A stretch of 41,087 nucleotides of DNA, taken from the NCBI RefSeq assembly GCF_000188295.1, contig NZ_GL831112.1:1239597-1280683 (forward strand). Reading direction: 5' to 3'. Source of the stretch: Streptococcus vestibularis ATCC 49124. GTDB taxonomy: Bacteria > Bacillota > Bacilli > Lactobacillales > Streptococcaceae. Of the stretch, positions 38,952 through 41,087 are shown one piece after another (within the stretch, counting starts at the first letter, position 1; the number at the start of each line of letters is the position of its first letter). The notes under the pieces are model-generated. The model saw nothing but the letters and a program-made list of their open reading frames with translations, did no database searches and was not told where the DNA came from. Both the position numbers and the translations under genes were made by a program.

Positions 38952-41066
38952 TTAGTGAGTATTTTGATAAAGTTCCATGATAGCTTTAACGGCATTTTGA
39001 TGGGCCTTACTCTTCCAGTCTAAAGCATGTGGGTACATAATCCCAACCGCCAACTTAGTACCATCTTTGGCTGTCGCATAGGCAACAGCATTAAGGTTAA
39101 CTGTCGTTACTGAATTTCCTGAACCATCTGTTGCATAAGTTTCGGCTGTCCCTGTTTTACCACTAATTGGAATAATAGAACTTGCCATGGCTTTACCGGT
39201 TGCAAGACTAGAACCTGAATTGACAACGTCATTAAACCCTTGTTGGATAATCCCTAATTGCTCAGAATCTAAGGATAAGTTGTTAAGGACACGTGTGTCT
39301 ACCGTTGAAGCTAGAGTTCCTAGGCTACCATTTTCACCAGCATCATAGATACCTCCAACGATGTGAGGCGCTACACGTTTTCCACCATTTGCGATTGAGG
39401 CAACATACTGAGCCAACTGGATAGTTGTATAAGAGTCATATTGTCCAAAAGCCTCTGTCAAGACATTGGCTACATTATAATTCTTGGAAATGTAACCTTC
39501 TGATTCTCCTGGTAAATCAAGTCCCGTAGACACACCCATACCAAATTCAGCATAGGTATCACGAAGCGTCGTCATCGCCTTTTCCATATTATCAGTCGAC
39601 AGGGACATCCCTGGAACATACTGTTGCCCAAGAAGTTTGATAGCAATCTGTACCATATAGGTATTTGAGGAATATTCTAAGGCCTGAGTTGCGGTAATGG
39701 CACGACTACCTTGCTCTGTAAACCAAGAGGTAATTGAGGGCGAACCAGCAATATTAATAGGTTGGTCAGTTAATACCTGGTCCCCATAGATAGCACCCGA
39801 GCGCCAACCTGCGGTTAAAGTAGCTCCCTTAACTACAGAACCTGGAATAAAGACATCGGTGATTGTCCCTAAGGCATCAGCCTTAAAATCCTGTGCCCCT
39901 TGCTCATGTTTTTGTCCTGCCATAGCAAGGACAGCACCAGTCTCCGCATTCATAACTACTGCGTACATACCTTCAGAATAAGTCGCTTTATTCTCTGAAA
40001 TCTCTGAAGAAAGTTGTTGACCAAGGATATCTTCAACTCCCTTTTGGAAATCAAGGTCGATGGTCAACTGCAGGTTGTTTCCCTTGCTACCTTTCTGAGT
40101 GATTTTATCACTATCAACCTTACCTTCCTTGTCCACAGTAATCTCACGAACAGTGTGTTTTCCTTGGAGCTTCTCCTCGTACTCTTTTTCCAAATAAGAG
40201 GTACCTACACGGTCATTTAGGGCATATCCTTTTTTAAGATAATCCTTAGCATCCTCCTGAGGCAGTCCTGCTTCTGAACTTGAAACCCTACCGATAAGAG
40301 GGGACAAGGCCGAATCAGACGTGTGACGTTCCCAATCCTTAGCAACTGTAACTCCGTTAAGTTCCTTCTGCTTGGCTGCCACAATCGCAATCTGATCAGG
40401 GGTCAAGTCCGCCGTCTTCAGTGTGACTGTTGAGAAATTAGAAACAGCATTCATCTGTGAGTAAATGTAGACAATCTTAAGCTCGTCCTCAGTGTAATCC
40501 ACTGCTTCATCAGGAACGGCATCAACAGCATTGTTGTAAATAGTAGCTTCAGCTAATTTATTACCAAACTTATCTGTTTTCTTGTCCTTTGGAAGATCAT
40601 TAACCACACGTTTGTAGGTGGCAGAATCAGCTAAATAAAAGTCACGTTTCTGGCGATCGGTCACCTTGGTCTCTGTCAGAGTCACCATGGTCGCCAACTT
40701 TTCAGCGACCTTCTTCATCGTATCTGATGACACCAAATTGCTACGTGTAAAGGTGATAACGTCCTTACTCTGATTGGTCGTAAGAGCAACCCCCTTGGCA
40801 TCAAAGATTTGCCCACGTTCGCTTGCAATCCTAACCGTATACTTGGAGTTATCCTCTAATTTTTTAGTATAAAACGATTTGTTATAAACCTGCATATAGG
40901 TCAAACGCGCAAAAAGTAACAAAAAAAGAACAAAGACGACACCAAAAAGCAAGTAAACACGACGCGAGATGTTTACTGGCTTTCTAGGTTTGTTCGCTCG
41001 TTTTTCTTTTCGCTTCTGACGCCATATTTTCCATTTTTGACTATTTTTTTCCCAAAATGATGTCAC
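38952..41066 (-). CDS. pbp2b: Penicillin-binding protein 2B (class B transpeptidase)
   Basis: PBP2b is a transpeptidase of peripheral peptidoglycan synthesis. The 704-residue protein has a short basic cytosolic tail, one membrane helix (VYLLFGVVFVLFLLLFARL), a dimerisation domain and the transpeptidase domain. The active-site motifs are PGSVVKGATL (SxxK), YSSNTYM (SxN) and ISGKTGTAE (KTG). The start is GTG with GAGG seven bases upstream, close to the right end of the window. The name penA is also used. Substitutions in this protein affect beta-lactam susceptibility in pneumococcus; I see nothing here that settles that. Confidence 0.95.
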   Translation of the reverse strand: MTSFWEKNSQKWKIWRQKRKEKRANKPRKPVNISRRVYLLFGVVFVLFLLLFARLTYMQVYNKSFYTKKLEDNSKYTVRIASERGQIFDAKGVALTTNQSKDVITFTRSNLVSSDTMKKVAEKLATMVTLTETKVTDRQKRDFYLADSATYKRVVNDLPKDKKTDKFGNKLAEATIYNNAVDAVPDEAVDYTEDELKIVYIYSQMNAVSNFSTVTLKTADLTPDQIAIVAAKQKELNGVTVAKDWERHTSDSALSPLIGRVSSSEAGLPQEDAKDYLKKGYALNDRVGTSYLEKEYEEKLQGKHTVREITVDKEGKVDSDKITQKGSKGNNLQLTIDLDFQKGVEDILGQQLSSEISENKATYSEGMYAVVMNAETGAVLAMAGQKHEQGAQDFKADALGTITDVFIPGSVVKGATLTAGWRSGAIYGDQVLTDQPINIAGSPSITSWFTEQGSRAITATQALEYSSNTYMVQIAIKLLGQQYVPGMSLSTDNMEKAMTTLRDTYAEFGMGVSTGLDLPGESEGYISKNYNVANVLTEAFGQYDSYTTIQLAQYVASIANGGKRVAPHIVGGIYDAGENGSLGTLASTVDTRVLNNLSLDSEQLGIIQQGFNDVVNSGSSLATGKAMASSIIPISGKTGTAETYATDGSGNSVTTVNLNAVAYATAKDGTKLAVGIMYPHALDWKSKAHQNAVKAIMELYQNTH

Positions 41067-41087
41067 TTTGTTTCCTCTATGTTCTTA

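Overview
The window looks like a chromosomal segment of a low-GC streptococcus of the salivarius group, most likely Streptococcus thermophilus. The evidence is gene order and protein similarity recalled from streptococci: a shikimate/tyrosine/phenylalanine operon ending in an LCP gene, eno next to a YueI-type gene, ccpA divergent from pepQ, pmrA-rpmG-secG-rnr-smpB, and ybeY-dgkA-era-mutM-coaE. Several genes are decayed (phage-type repressor, TM2 protein, ybeY, licT), as expected for a dairy-adapted species. No tRNA, rRNA, CRISPR array or intact mobile element was seen. The species call is inference.

Layout. 1-2.2 kb: start of a leftward gene, a chimeric remnant joining an alpha/beta hydrolase start to a phage-type S24 repressor tail, and a 23S rRNA m5U methyltransferase. 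2.2-5.0 kb: a rightward three-gene unit (AhpD-like protein, acyl-CoA dehydrogenase-like flavoprotein, TDT-family transporter) behind a palindrome. 5.0-16.6 kb: a long leftward operon, RlmI-like methyltransferase-aroD-aroE-aroB-aroC-tyrA-ylbF family-hicD-aroA-aroK-pheA-LCP, which covers most of the path to tyrosine and phenylalanine precursors and carries an embedded L-2-hydroxyisocaproate dehydrogenase. 16.7-19.3 kb: an LtaS-type synthase and a 61-residue orphan protein. 19.3-20.45 kb: a gene-poor scar with a frameshifted TM2 gene and possible IS ends.

20.4-29 kb: eno, yueI-like gene, glycerate kinase, a YjbR/EVE-like fusion, ccpA and divergent pepQ, then cvfD and a HAD/cyclophilin fusion. 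29-38 kb: housekeeping genes on the minus strand (smpB, rnr, secG, rpmG, pmrA, coaE, mutM, era, dgkA, and ybeY with a frameshift). 37.3-41.1 kb: a licT antiterminator with an in-frame stop, recR, and pbp2b.

Regulation that can be read: many promoters have an extended -10 (TGnTATAAT). The aro operon promoter predicts a leaderless first mRNA. A cre-like site overlaps the ccpA promoter. The recR promoter lies inside the pbp2b terminator. I found no wholly new defence or mobile system. The best leads are the hicD insertion in the aro operon, the AhpD/ACAD/TDT unit with its palindrome, the leaderless aro operon start, the possible pseudoknot leader before the broken ybeY, and the strong palindrome at 107-135.
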